NCBI RefSeq assembly: GCF_004153685.1 | Contig: NZ_SDQD01000003.1 | Location: forward strand, 398,384-462,383 | From: Pollutimonas harenae | GTDB taxonomy: Bacteria > Pseudomonadota > Gammaproteobacteria > Burkholderiales > Burkholderiaceae_B | Reading direction: 5' to 3' | Length of the DNA stretch: 64,000 nt | Part shown: one piece after another, positions 17,946-26,260 of the stretch | Layout of the letters: every line of letters begins with the position of its first letter | Numbering within the stretch: the first letter of the stretch is position 1 | Made by a program: the position numbers and the translations under genes | The notes under the pieces: generated by a model | Seen by the model: the letters and a program-made list of their open reading frames with translations, nothing else | What the model was told of the DNA's origin: nothing | Databases searched by the model: none

Positions 17946-19031
17946 ATGGAGCGCACACACCTAACCAGACATCTCGAAACACAACCGCAAATCATGGAAC
18001 CAACCTTGAACACCCGCCCTGATCAACGTCTTGCAACACTGAAAACCTGGCTGCAAAACATTGCTGATGTACATGGCCTGAATATCGCAACGCTGCGGCC
18101 AGCATCCAGCGATGCCAGCTTTCGCCGCTATTATCGCCTCCAAACGACAACGGGCACGGTTGTCGCCATGGATGCCCCGCCAGAACACGAAGATTGTCGT
18201 CCATTTTTACATGTAACAGGCTTGCTTGAACAAGCCGGGCTACGCGTACCGACCATTCTGGCTCAAAACCTGCCCGACGGCTTTCTCCTGCTGTCCGACC
18301 TCGGCGAACAAACTTATTACCAGATCATCCAGGCAGGTCTGGACGACACACAGCTGCAGACGCTTTATCGTAGCGCCATCAAAGCATTGGTGCGTATGCA
18401 ACATGCTCCCACGACTGCCCTGCCCATTTACGACACTGATCGCCTGACACAAGAACTTACCGTCTTTCCCGAATGGTATGCCCAGCGGCATTGTCAGATC
18501 GAGTTGAATGATGCCGAACGGCAAATCCTGCACAGCAGCTTCGACGCCCTGGTGCAAGACAACGTACGGCAGCCCAACGTACTGGTGCACCGTGACTTCC
18601 ACTCACCCAACATCATGATCAACGACGATCAGCCTGGCATTATCGACTATCAGGATGCACTGACGGGCCCTATTACCTACGACATCGCGTCCCTGGTCAT
18701 GGATGCACGCACCACCTGGGAAGAAGCTCAGCAGCTCGACTGGGCCATACGCTACTGGGAAGCAGCCAAGACAGCGGGGCTGCCCGTTCCTGCTGACTTT
18801 GCCGATTTCCACAGGGCTTACGAATGGATGAGCTTGCAGCGCAATCTACGCATACTAGGTGTCTTTGCACGACTTTCGCACCGTGACGGCAAACATCACT
18901 ACCTGGACCATATCCCACGCGTCAACACGTATGTACGACAGGTAGCCGGCCGCTACAACACATTCCGCCCATTGCTGCGCCTGCTCGACAAACTCGAGAA
19001 TCGCCAGGTCAGTATCGGATACACCTTCTGA
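17946..19031 (+). CDS. amgK: N-acetylmuramate/N-acetylglucosamine kinase (aminoglycoside-phosphotransferase fold)
   Basis: 361 residues from the ATG at 17946, or 345 from the ATG at 17994; neither has a strong ribosome-binding site, so the start is uncertain. The kinase fold is clear: a glycine-poor nucleotide loop SSDASFRRYYRL, catalytic loop VLVHRDFHSPNIMI and metal-binding GIIDYQDALTGPITYDIASL. Members placed directly before murU phosphorylate the anomeric carbon of MurNAc (and GlcNAc) in the peptidoglycan recycling route that bypasses de novo UDP-MurNAc synthesis, first described in Pseudomonas. The stop overlaps the murU start by one base (TGATG), which supports this assignment. Confidence 0.88.
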   Translation: MERTHLTRHLETQPQIMEPTLNTRPDQRLATLKTWLQNIADVHGLNIATLRPASSDASFRRYYRLQTTTGTVVAMDAPPEHEDCRPFLHVTGLLEQAGLRVPTILAQNLPDGFLLLSDLGEQTYYQIIQAGLDDTQLQTLYRSAIKALVRMQHAPTTALPIYDTDRLTQELTVFPEWYAQRHCQIELNDAERQILHSSFDALVQDNVRQPNVLVHRDFHSPNIMINDDQPGIIDYQDALTGPITYDIASLVMDARTTWEEAQQLDWAIRYWEAAKTAGLPVPADFADFHRAYEWMSLQRNLRILGVFARLSHRDGKHHYLDHIPRVNTYVRQVAGRYNTFRPLLRLLDKLENRQVSIGYTF

Positions 19032-19729
19032 TGCGGGCCATGATTCTTGCGGCCGGCCGGGGCGAACGCATGCGCCCCCTCACCGACCATACACCCAAGC
19101 CACTGCTGCAAGTTGGTGGCAAGCCGCTTATCGTCTGGCATATTGAACGTTTGGTGGCTGCCGGTATGACTGATTTGGTGATTAACCATGCCTGGCTCGG
19201 CCAACAAATAGAACATGCCCTGGGCGACGGCAGCCGATTTGGCGCCCGCATTACGTATTCGCCTGAACCTCGTCCCTTGGAAACGGCCGGCGGCATCGCC
19301 CAGGCCTTGCCTTTTTTTGGCAACAAACCATTTCTGGTCATCAATGGGGATATCTGGTGCAACTGGAACCCCGTACAGGCCCAGGCCATTGCGGCCAATC
19401 TGGCCGAACAGTCAAAATCAGCATGGCTGCTATTGGTCGACAATCCACCGCATCATCCTGACGGCGATTTTCGACTCAGCACAGCCAGCGGTCTGGTGCT
19501 GGCACAAGACCATGAGGACGGTGTCCCGCTTACCTTTGCCGGCGTTGGCATTTATCAGCCTGAATTATTCAAGAACCTGCCGGCCGGCCAGGCTGCACCA
19601 CTGGCTCCATTGTTGCGTCAGGCAATAAGTCGCCAGCACATTGTCGGCAGTCATCACCAGGGGAGCTGGGTGGACGTGGGCACACCAGAGCGTCTGACCG
19701 AACTTGATCACAAGCTTTCGGCAACGTGA
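19031..19729 (+). CDS. murU: N-acetylmuramate alpha-1-phosphate uridylyltransferase
   Basis: 232 residues of a sugar-1-phosphate nucleotidyltransferase: AMILAAGRGERMRPLTDHTP (pyrophosphorylase motif with the catalytic Arg), KPLLQVGGKPLI, and the metal-binding Asp in LVINGDIWCNW. In the AmgK-MurU pathway it forms UDP-MurNAc from MurNAc-1-phosphate, returning recycled wall sugar to the pool used by MurC. It is coupled to amgK by a one-base overlap. Without the neighbour it could be mistaken for a generic mannose-1-phosphate guanylyltransferase-like protein. Confidence 0.9.
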   Translation: MRAMILAAGRGERMRPLTDHTPKPLLQVGGKPLIVWHIERLVAAGMTDLVINHAWLGQQIEHALGDGSRFGARITYSPEPRPLETAGGIAQALPFFGNKPFLVINGDIWCNWNPVQAQAIAANLAEQSKSAWLLLVDNPPHHPDGDFRLSTASGLVLAQDHEDGVPLTFAGVGIYQPELFKNLPAGQAAPLAPLLRQAISRQHIVGSHHQGSWVDVGTPERLTELDHKLSAT

Positions 19730-19928
19730 ACTTGCCCGTCCAACAGCAAGTCAGAGCCGGCCAGGCTTTTTTCTTGCAAGCCTGCACGCTATCATTACAA
19801 AAATATTCTAAGCGAAACTAAAAACGGCAGGCATTGTCGGATCCTGTTCATACAGACTATTCTTTAACGTTTTTCATCGGCTGGGCTCATCCGTGCCGGC
19901 CACCATGCAATACAGGAAATAATTACCC

Positions 19929-20630
19929 ATGTTCGGTTCTTCTAAACGCCATACATTCAAGCCTACGGCGTACGGCACAAGCCGTCGCCCACGCCGCATC
20001 CCCAGATGGCTGGTCTTGATGCTTACAGGCGTCGTGTTGGGCGCGGGTGGCCTGTTATTTCTGCAAAAAAGCTATGGCCCCACACGCCTGACAGTTCAAC
20101 AATCGGAACAACTGCACTACGACCTGAATAGCACCAATATGGACAAGCAGCGTCTGCAAACCGAGCTGAGCCGTGAAACCCGCACACTCACTGAAGTACG
20201 CGCACAATTGCAGTCGCAAACGACGGAGCTTGAAGGCACACAGAAGCAGCTCGAGCAGGCCCTGAAAGATGTTCAGATGTTTGCCCAAGCCATGCCCCCC
20301 GACCCGCGCGGCACATCCCCGGGCATACGCGCCGCATCATTTACCGGTAACAAAGAAGACCTGAACTACCAATTCCTGGTCATGCAGGACGAAGGGAAAA
20401 CTGCCAGATTCAAAGGCCAGGTCGAACTGACCATGGCCGGACGCTACAGTAACGGCAAGTCGGGGCATATCGACATTCCGGCATTCGACCTTGAACTCGA
20501 GCGCTACACCCACGTAGAAGGCACATTTCCGTTGCCGGCTGGCTTTACGCCACGACAGGTCACCATCAAGATCATGCGTGAAGGCTCCGAGAAAGTCGTC
20601 GGGACCCGAACCATACGCGTCATAAGGTAA
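19929..20630 (+). CDS. DUF6776-like membrane-anchored coiled-coil protein
   Basis: 233 residues of unknown function. A basic N-terminal tail (RRPRRIPR) is followed by one transmembrane helix (about residues 27-47), then a heptad-rich coiled coil (about 55-115, rich in Gln, Glu and Leu). A C-terminal beta-rich domain includes LNYQFLVMQDEGKTARFKG and a final VGTRTIRVIR strand. Topology suggests a cytoplasmic tail and periplasmic coiled coil and domain. CAGGAAAT lies upstream of the ATG. The family is widespread in Betaproteobacteria; the DUF name is from memory of the family pattern. The 199 bp before it holds a weak AGCC/GGCT stem with a T-run (19752-19771) that might end murU transcription. 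Confidence 0.7.
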   Translation: MFGSSKRHTFKPTAYGTSRRPRRIPRWLVLMLTGVVLGAGGLLFLQKSYGPTRLTVQQSEQLHYDLNSTNMDKQRLQTELSRETRTLTEVRAQLQSQTTELEGTQKQLEQALKDVQMFAQAMPPDPRGTSPGIRAASFTGNKEDLNYQFLVMQDEGKTARFKGQVELTMAGRYSNGKSGHIDIPAFDLELERYTHVEGTFPLPAGFTPRQVTIKIMREGSEKVVGTRTIRVIR

Positions 20631-20633
20631 GGC

Positions 20634-20669
20634 ACCACGCATCCCGGCTCAGCGGCCGGGGCGCATGGT
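20634..20669. terminator. Hairpin between convergent DUF6776-like gene and glnQ-like gene
   Basis: ACCACGC (20634-20640) pairs with GCATGGT (20663-20669) with one mismatch, and the inner CCCGGC/GCCGGG arms extend the stem. It starts 4 bp after the plus-strand stop and ends 16 bp before the opposing stop. No T-tract is present, so intrinsic termination is uncertain. Confidence 0.35.
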
Positions 20670-20684
20670 ATCGCTGCGCTGCTG

Positions 20685-21413
20685 TCAGGCCACGTGCTGC
20701 AGGAAATCCTTCAGGCGTTGGCTGGGCGGGTTACTCAGAAGTTCGGCAGGAGGCCCATCTTCCGAGATTTTGCCCTGATCTATGAAAATCAGGCGCGTAC
20801 CGACCTTGCGGGCGAACTCCATTTCGTGGGTTACCACCACCATGGTCATGCCGCCTTCCGCAACATCCTGCATGACTTTCAAAACCTCATGCCGCAATTC
20901 GGGGTCAAGTGCCGAAGTGGGTTCGTCGAACAGCATGAGTTTGGGTCGAATGGCCAGCGCCCGGGCAATTGCCACGCGTTGCTGCTGACCGCCTGAAAGC
21001 TGACCTGGATAGTTGTTTATCTTTTCACCCAAGCCTACTTTATCAAGCAAGGCTTTTGCTTCGTCGCGCGCCTGTGCCCGGTTTATGCCGCGTGTATGCA
21101 CGGGACCAAACATGACGTTTTCAAGCGCAGTCAGCTGAGGAAATAAATTGAACTGCTGAAACACCATGCCGGCTTCGCGGCGCAGTTCGCGCACCTCGGC
21201 GCCACTACCGCGCACGCTCAGGCCGTTCACGATGATGTCCCCGCCCTCGATGGTTTCGAGCACATTGATGCAGCGCAGAAAGGTGGATTTGCCGGATCCG
21301 GACGGCCCGACAACCACCACAACTTCGCCCTGGCTTATGGTGAGGTCTATGCCATTGAGCACCGTACTGGTCCCAAAGCGTTTGACGACGTTCTTGAATT
21401 CAACAATGCTCAT
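20685..21413 (-). CDS. glnQ: Polar amino-acid ABC transporter ATP-binding protein (GlnQ type)
   Basis: 242 residues, the normal size for GlnQ. Walker A is [13 protein letters not shown], the Q-loop is [13 protein letters not shown], the signature is [16 protein letters not shown], Walker B is [14 protein letters not shown] and the H-loop is [11 protein letters not shown]. It energises amino-acid uptake with the permease encoded immediately upstream. The ATG overlaps the permease stop (ATGA). Substrate preference follows from the linked binding protein, which resembles E. coli GlnH. Confidence 0.92.
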   Translation of the reverse strand: MSIVEFKNVVKRFGTSTVLNGIDLTISQGEVVVVVGPSGSGKSTFLRCINVLETIEGGDIIVNGLSVRGSGAEVRELRREAGMVFQQFNLFPQLTALENVMFGPVHTRGINRAQARDEAKALLDKVGLGEKINNYPGQLSGGQQQRVAIARALAIRPKLMLFDEPTSALDPELRHEVLKVMQDVAEGGMTMVVVTHEMEFARKVGTRLIFIDQGKISEDGPPAELLSNPPSQRLKDFLQHVA

Positions 21414-22249
21414 ACGATTTGCGTCCTGTGTTCAATGAATTTGAGCGTCAGAGCAATAAAGCCGGTGAGTATCAGGTACAAGACGGCAACCGCTCCCCAG
21501 ATCTCGACCGAACGGAAGTTGCTTGCAATGATCTCCTGTCCCTGGCGCGTAAGTTCTGCCACGCCAATCACAATAAACAGCGAAGAATCCTTCAGGCTGA
21601 TGATGCACTGGTTCCCCATAGCGGGAATCATGCGACGCAAGGCGACCGGACCAATGATATAGGCAAGAATCTTGTAAAAAGGCAAACCCATGGCCTGCCC
21701 TGCTTCCTTGAGGCCTTTGGGCACCGACAGCAAGGCGCCCCGTACGATTTCGGCAATATAGGCCCCCGAATTGATGACCAAGGTAAAGATGGCGGCCAGC
21801 ACTGCATCGATACGCCAGCCGAATATGAGCGGTAGGGCAAAGTAGATGAACATCACCTGCACCACAATAGGCGTGCCACGTATCACCAATATATAAACCT
21901 GAGCCAGGAAGGAAAGCGCAACCGGAATATACGCCGCAAAGCGAACAAGCAACAGCACTGCCGCCACTATCTGCAGGACCAACCATACCCAGTCGGGTAC
22001 ACCAGCCAATACAGTGCCTCCCAACCAACTGGCCAGCTGCAGCAATATGTACAGCACAATAAGGGAAACGACCGCAATCGCAGTGGTTTTCCAGGTTACC
22101 AGCACCTTGACATAGGTGGTGATGACGCCCGTAAGAAAGCCAAGTATTGTGCCGCCGATCAGGCCCAGCAATGTTATTTTTATTGTCATTTTGGTGCCTT
22201 CAAGCAGGCTGGGCATTGCATCCCAAATGACAGACCATTCAAATGTCAC
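21410..22249 (-). CDS. glnP: Polar amino-acid ABC transporter permease (GlnP type) with hydrophobic insertion
   Basis: 279 residues, starting at a GTG preceded by AAAGG. Both ends align closely with E. coli GlnP (219 residues): [20 protein letters not shown] at the start, [19 protein letters not shown] in the middle, the [20 protein letters not shown] coupling (EAA) loop and [20 protein letters not shown]. Between the first helix and the VIRGTP segment, about 60 extra residues (roughly 48-107) contain two or more strongly hydrophobic stretches ([19 protein letters not shown] and [18 protein letters not shown]). It should form the membrane channel with GlnQ. The insertion may add a pair of transmembrane helices. 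Confidence 0.9.
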   Translation of the reverse strand: MTFEWSVIWDAMPSLLEGTKMTIKITLLGLIGGTILGFLTGVITTYVKVLVTWKTTAIAVVSLIVLYILLQLASWLGGTVLAGVPDWVWLVLQIVAAVLLLVRFAAYIPVALSFLAQVYILVIRGTPIVVQVMFIYFALPLIFGWRIDAVLAAIFTLVINSGAYIAEIVRGALLSVPKGLKEAGQAMGLPFYKILAYIIGPVALRRMIPAMGNQCIISLKDSSLFIVIGVAELTRQGQEIIASNFRSVEIWGAVAVLYLILTGFIALTLKFIEHRTQIV

Positions 22250-22304
22250 GTTGATCGCCTTTAAAAATGACGCCTGGCAAACCGGGGCCGGCGCCGTTCA
22301 GAAC

Positions 22305-22340
22305 GAAAAACGGCGACCCGATGCCCAGCACCGGATCGCC
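22305..22340 (-). terminator. Intercistronic hairpin with short U-tract after glnH
   Basis: On the coding strand GGCGATCCG (22340-22332) pairs with CGGGTCGCC (22320-22312), 9 bp with one G-U pair, followed by GTTTTTCG. It lies between the binding-protein stop and the permease start. Such partial terminators are known in ABC operons to give more binding protein than membrane parts; that role here is inferred. Confidence 0.6.
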
Positions 22341-22359
22341 GTACAGATATCAGGCCAGC

Positions 22360-23115
22360 TTACTGGACCTTTTTACCGAACCATTTTTCATAGATGGCAT
22401 CGTACTGACCGTTATCTTGCAAGGTTTTCAATGCCTTGTTGACCGCCGGAACCAACTCGCTTCCCTTGGGGAAGGCAATGCCATAGAAATCGCCACTTTT
22501 CAGCGAGCCGACGACTTTCACGCGGTCTTTGCCGCCTGTTTTGGCAAAATACTGCAGGTTGGGCGTGTCGTGTACGACCGCATCGACTCGGCTGGTGGCC
22601 AGCTCAAGAAAGGCGTTATCGATGTTAGGAAACAACTTCAGCTTGGCACCAGGAACGTTTTCTTTCAGGTAGTCGACTGTTGCGGTACCGATTTTGACTG
22701 CCACCATCTTGCCGTCCAGGTCTTTGGCTGTCTTGATGTTGTTATTGTCTTTATTAACCAGAATCGCCAGGCCGCTTTCGTAGTAGGGATCGGAAAAATC
22801 AATGACTTTCTTGCGGTCGTCACGAATGGTAATGCCAGCCAGGGCAGCATCGATATTGCGGGTTTGCAAGCCAGGAATAATGCCGTTGAAGTCCATGGGG
22901 CGCAAGCTGTATTTGAAGCCGGCCTCTTTGGCTATAGCTTCCCAGAGTTCGATGTCGAAGCCCGTATATTTGCCGTCTTGCTTGAACTCGAAGGGCACGA
23001 ATGCAGTATCTGTTGCAACCAATAGTTCTTTATCTTGGGCAACCGCGTTTCCGACGGGCAATGCCAGCGCAATAGCCAGGCCAGCCAGTGCCGCGGTAAC
23101 TTTATTCTTGATCAT
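22360..23115 (-). CDS. glnH: Glutamine-type periplasmic amino-acid-binding protein
   Basis: 251 residues. A signal peptide ends at GNAVA (about residue 26), then [20 protein letters not shown] and [17 protein letters not shown], the standard family 3 solute-binding opening and close to E. coli GlnH. The core [30 protein letters not shown] segment and the late [21 protein letters not shown] complete the fold. AGAGGAG precedes the ATG. It captures the amino acid in the periplasm and delivers it to the permease. It is the first gene of glnHPQ and follows the metQ terminator, so a promoter is expected in the 93 bp between, but none is striking. Confidence 0.92.
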   Translation of the reverse strand: MIKNKVTAALAGLAIALALPVGNAVAQDKELLVATDTAFVPFEFKQDGKYTGFDIELWEAIAKEAGFKYSLRPMDFNGIIPGLQTRNIDAALAGITIRDDRKKVIDFSDPYYESGLAILVNKDNNNIKTAKDLDGKMVAVKIGTATVDYLKENVPGAKLKLFPNIDNAFLELATSRVDAVVHDTPNLQYFAKTGGKDRVKVVGSLKSGDFYGIAFPKGSELVPAVNKALKTLQDNGQYDAIYEKWFGKKVQ

Positions 23116-23208
23116 CTTGTGACTCCTCTGTAATGGACAAAGCCGCCCATGAAGGGCAATTTCCTTGCCTGCCGCTTGTGACAGCAGACATCTGTTACAT
23201 GGTAACCG

Positions 23209-23233
23209 AAAAAAAAGCGGCCGTAAGCCGCTT
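23209..23233 (-). terminator. Rho-independent terminator after metQ
   Basis: On the coding strand AAGCGGC (23233-23227) pairs with GCCGCTT (23221-23215) around a 5-nt loop, followed by a run of eight T. It lies 32 bp after the metQ stop and separates metNIQ from glnHPQ. Confidence 0.85.
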
Positions 23234-23264
23234 AATGAGGGTTAAACCATGTCCTGCTTCTTGC

Positions 23265-24050
23265 TTAGAACGCAGGAACAATCGCTCCTTTGTATTTCTC
23301 TTCGATGAATTTACGGGTTGCATCGCTGTTCAGCGCCTGAACCAGTTTTTTCACGGCCGGATCATCTTTCTTGGCCTCAGTCGTGACAACAATATTGGCA
23401 TAGGGTGAGTCGGCACCTTCAATGAACAAGGCATCCTTAACGGGATTCAAACCAGCTTCCAAAGCATAGTTGGTATTGATCAATGCCAGATCAACGTCGG
23501 GCAGTACGCGTGGCAGCGTTGCCGCTTCGAGTTCGTGGAACTTCAGTTTCTTGGGATTCTCGACGATGTCGCGAGACGTTGCCAGGATGTTTGAAGGATC
23601 TGCCAGTTTGATCAAGCCTTGCTTTTGCAGCAGCAACAGCGCCCGAGCGCCATTCGACGGGTCGTTGGGCAATGCCACCAGCGCGCCTTCCTTGAGGTCT
23701 TTGACGTCTTTGATCTTATCCGAATAAGCCCCAAAAGGCTCTACGTGGACCAGGCCCACGGTTACCAGTTTGGTTTTATGCTCTTTATTGAACGAGTCCA
23801 GGTAGGGCTGGTGCTGGAAGAAGTTGACATCGATATTGCCATCGGCCACTTGCTGGTTGGGCTGTACATAGTCGGTAAATACCTTGATATCGAGTTCGAC
23901 CCCTTCCTTGGCCAAAACCGGCTTGACCAGTTCAAGCAACTCGGCATGAGGTACCGGTGTGGCGGCAACGCTCAGTTTTTCTGCGTGTACGGCAGCGCTT
24001 CCCAGCAGCGCGACAAGCGCTGCGGCCGATACGATTTTTTTCAAGAACAT
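23265..24050 (-). CDS. metQ: Methionine ABC transporter substrate-binding protein (NlpA/MetQ family)
   Basis: 261 residues. MetQ-family hallmarks: VAATPVPHAELLELVKPVLA, GNIDVNFFQHQPYL, VALPNDPSNGARALLLLQ and FHELEAATLPRVLPDVDLALINTNYA. It binds methionine in the periplasm for MetNI. The signal peptide ends LLGSAAVHA (about residue 23) with no Cys in a lipobox, whereas E. coli MetQ is a lipoprotein; this one seems to be soluble periplasmic. AAGGAG precedes the ATG. It is the last gene of metNIQ and is followed by a clear terminator. Confidence 0.93.
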   Translation of the reverse strand: MFLKKIVSAAALVALLGSAAVHAEKLSVAATPVPHAELLELVKPVLAKEGVELDIKVFTDYVQPNQQVADGNIDVNFFQHQPYLDSFNKEHKTKLVTVGLVHVEPFGAYSDKIKDVKDLKEGALVALPNDPSNGARALLLLQKQGLIKLADPSNILATSRDIVENPKKLKFHELEAATLPRVLPDVDLALINTNYALEAGLNPVKDALFIEGADSPYANIVVTTEAKKDDPAVKKLVQALNSDATRKFIEEKYKGAIVPAF

Positions 24051-24069
24051 GCAAAACTCCTTAAGAACA

Positions 24070-24729
24070 TTATTTTCGGTTCAGCCTGGCCACCAGGCGA
24101 TCCCCAAAAACCTGCAACAATTGAACCATCACAACAAGAATGACAACGGTCACCACCATGACATCGGTCTGATAACGCTGATAACCAAAACGCAAGGCCA
24201 GATCACCCAGACCTCCCCCACCTATCACGCCTGACATGGCCGAGTAACCGACCAGAGCAATAGCCGTGACAATCATCGCAGCCACAATACCAGTGGTTGC
24301 CTCCGGCACCAGAGCCCACAATACCGTTTGCCTGGAGTTTGCACCCATGGCCCGGCAGGCCTCGGACACACCCGGATCAAGCTCGCGCAATACGTTTTCG
24401 ACCAGGCGTGCAAAAAACGGGGCCGCACTGGCCACCAGGGGCGGCACCGCACCCTGCACACCAAGCGACGTTCCCGCCAGCACCCGTGTAAGGGGAATCA
24501 TGACGATGAGCAAAATCAGAAAAGGCACCGAACGCAGCACATTCACCACGAAAGACAGTACCTGGTAGACCGGGCCGTTTTCCAACATCTGATTCTTGCT
24601 GGTCAGGAACAGGATGATCCCCAGCGGCAAACCGATCAGGATGGTGAACAACAAAGAAAAGCCCGTCATGAGCAAGGTATCGATAGTGGCTTCGCCTATC
24701 AGTGCCCAATCCATATTGGCAAATATCAT
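24070..24729 (-). CDS. metI: Methionine ABC transporter permease
   Basis: 219 residues (E. coli MetI 217). Five or so hydrophobic helices, with the MetI pattern RSVPFLILLIVMIPLTRVLAG, the coupling loop EACRAMGANSRQTVLWALVPEA, and GVIGGGGLGDLALRFGYQRY. It forms the membrane channel for methionine with MetN. Its ATG overlaps the metN stop (ATGA). Confidence 0.95.
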   Translation of the reverse strand: MIFANMDWALIGEATIDTLLMTGFSLLFTILIGLPLGIILFLTSKNQMLENGPVYQVLSFVVNVLRSVPFLILLIVMIPLTRVLAGTSLGVQGAVPPLVASAAPFFARLVENVLRELDPGVSEACRAMGANSRQTVLWALVPEATTGIVAAMIVTAIALVGYSAMSGVIGGGGLGDLALRFGYQRYQTDVMVVTVVILVVMVQLLQVFGDRLVARLNRK

Positions 24730-25736
24730 GGCCTCAGCTCCTCACACTGCACGCCTTCTGCTGCAAACAGCCCGGCCAATTTATCTTGTGCTTCCGCGTC
24801 ACCCTGTACCGACAATACTAGTTGCCCATAGGGCGTATCCTTGATGCGGCTAACCGATCCTTGCAAGATGCTCAAGTCGAGGTTGAGCTCACGACTGGCC
24901 CGGCTGAGCATAGGTTGCACGGTAGCTTCGCCCCGGAAACTCAGACGAACCAACCGGCCCGCAATACCTTGTGCCATATCGCGCCAGCCTTCCGCGTCGA
25001 TGCCGCTTTCCGACAGCAATGCCTGCGTGACCGGATGCTGCGGATGCAGGAAGACATCGAGTACCTCGCCGCTTTCAACGATCACTCCGGCATCGATCAC
25101 AGCCACCCGATCGCATACTGTCCGGATGACATCCATACCATGTGTGATCAGCACTATGGTGAGCCCCAGACGCTTATTGATATCCAGCAATAAACGCAAA
25201 ATAGACTGCGTGGTCTCGGGGTCGAGAGCCGAGGTTGCTTCGTCGCACAGCAACAACTCGGGACGATTGGCCAGCGCCCTGGCAATACCCACCCGCTGCT
25301 GCTGCCCTCCCGACAATTGCCGGGGATACTTGCCGGCATGCTCTGTCAGCCCCACCAAGGACAGGACCTCGTGTGCACGCTCAAGCTGGGCTGCCCTGCT
25401 CATGCCTGTCAGACGTAGCGGGAAACAGACATTATCGATAACGGTGCGCGAGCGCAGCAAATTGAAATGCTGAAATACCATGCCCACGCCTTGCCGGAAC
25501 TTACGCAGTTGCGCTTCGCTCATTTTAGTAATGTTCTGGTCCCGTACCCAGACATCACCTTGTGTGGGACGCTCCAGCAGATTAAGCATGCGTATAAGCG
25601 TACTTTTGCCCGCACCTGAGCGCCCGATAATACCGAAGACCTCACCCTGCCGGATATGCAAGTCAACACCTGCCAGAGCATGCGACACACGCCCAGGCGA
25701 CTCATAAGTTTTACGGATATTTTCTAGGCGGATCAA
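24726..25736 (-). CDS. metN: Methionine ABC transporter ATP-binding protein
   Basis: 336 residues. Walker A is GRSGAGKST (about residues 38-46), then the signature [16 protein letters not shown], Walker B LLLCDEATSALDP and H-loop ITHGMDVIRTVCDRVAV. The C-terminal roughly 90 residues (from LVRLSFRGEATVQPML) form the NIL/ACT-like domain through which methionine inhibits MetN in E. coli. The start is a TTG, supported by the family N-terminus (MIRLENIRKTY), though no strong ribosome-binding site precedes it. It is the first gene of metNIQ. Confidence 0.95.
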   Translation of the reverse strand: MIRLENIRKTYESPGRVSHALAGVDLHIRQGEVFGIIGRSGAGKSTLIRMLNLLERPTQGDVWVRDQNITKMSEAQLRKFRQGVGMVFQHFNLLRSRTVIDNVCFPLRLTGMSRAAQLERAHEVLSLVGLTEHAGKYPRQLSGGQQQRVGIARALANRPELLLCDEATSALDPETTQSILRLLLDINKRLGLTIVLITHGMDVIRTVCDRVAVIDAGVIVESGEVLDVFLHPQHPVTQALLSESGIDAEGWRDMAQGIAGRLVRLSFRGEATVQPMLSRASRELNLDLSILQGSVSRIKDTPYGQLVLSVQGDAEAQDKLAGLFAAEGVQCEELRP

Positions 25737-26002
25737 GATTCTGGCCGGCTGACCGGAAAAGAAGAGTTAAAGAATCGCGACGGGTAAAAGACGACCCTAC
25801 AATTTAACATGACCACAAGGCATCATTACCGCTTTTTTCATAGTTTTAAGTTATATTAAATATACTAAAAATAATGAAATGGCCGAGTAATGTATCAGTG
25901 CGGCAAGATCGACCAGGCTCGGTAAAACCAGGCACACGGGCCAGCCAAGGCGAGGGTAAGTCTGAAAGCATGGTCCAGACACAGCGCGCACGAGTAGCGT
26001 AC
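25737..26002. other. metN upstream region without a gene; AT-rich stretch
   Basis: 266 bp between the metN start and the tRNA-Lys terminator. I see no coding region; the open frame at 25874-26116 runs through the terminator and the antisense of the tRNA and is rejected. The stretch 25798-25880 is much richer in A+T than its surroundings and is the natural promoter zone for metNIQ. No SAM-riboswitch core or repeated MetJ-type octamers were recognised. Confidence 0.5.
25850..25878 (-). promoter_or_regulatory. Candidate sigma-70 promoter for metNIQ
   Basis: On the minus strand TTCATT (25878-25873), 17-bp spacer, TATAAC (25855-25850). The -10 is good (5 of 6) and the -35 poor. It would give a leader of about 105 nt. 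Confidence 0.35.
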
Positions 26003-26032
26003 AAAAAAGAAAAGGCAGCCCGGAAGCTGCCT
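26003..26032 (-). terminator. Rho-independent terminator of tRNA-Lys
   Basis: On the minus strand AGGCAGC (26032-26026) pairs with GCTGCCT (26019-26013), 6-nt loop, followed by TTTCTTTTTT. It begins 20 bp after the tRNA 3' end. Confidence 0.85.
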
Positions 26033-26051
26033 AAACTTTTGAAACTAAGGT

Positions 26052-26127
26052 TGGTGGGTCGTGCGCGGCTCGAACGCGCGACCAACGGATTAAAAGTCCG
26101 GTGCTCTACCAACTGAGCTAACGACCC
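26052..26127 (-). tRNA. tRNA-Lys, anticodon TTT
   Basis: A 76-nt cloverleaf including encoded CCA. The acceptor 5' arm GGGTCGT (26127-26121) pairs with ACGACCC, and discriminator A and CCA follow (to 26052). The D-arm TAGCTCAGTTGGTAGAGCA, anticodon loop CTTTTAA (anticodon TTT) with arm CGGA/TCCG, and T-loop GTTCGAGCC are all standard. It is a single tRNA unit with its own promoter and terminator. Confidence 0.98.
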
Positions 26128-26141
26128 AACCGAAGAACGCG

Positions 26142-26170
26142 ATTATGACGCCTTTTAAATTCGCTGTCAA
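26142..26170 (-). promoter_or_regulatory. Strong sigma-70 promoter of tRNA-Lys
   Basis: On the minus strand a perfect TTGACA (26170-26165), 17-bp spacer and CATAAT (26147-26142; 5 of 6) lie 15 bp before the tRNA 5' end. A GC-rich CGCG follows the -10, as in stable-RNA promoters under stringent control. Confidence 0.85.
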
Positions 26171-26260
26171 ATCGAAATGGTGCCACCCCTTACATGCAGA
26201 ATCAGGATTACGATGTCATTTTGCTGATTTCGACCCGCCCCTACTTAACACACACCTCAC

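Noticed and set aside
25737..26002. Possible methionine-responsive riboswitch before metN
   Set aside because: No SAM-I, SAM-II or SAH core motif could be recognised; the region is mainly AT-rich promoter-like DNA.
25874..26116. 80-codon open frame on the plus strand beside tRNA-Lys
   Set aside because: Its last third is the antisense of the tRNA and its middle crosses the tRNA terminator; the amino-acid composition is unlike neighbouring proteins and no ribosome-binding site is present.
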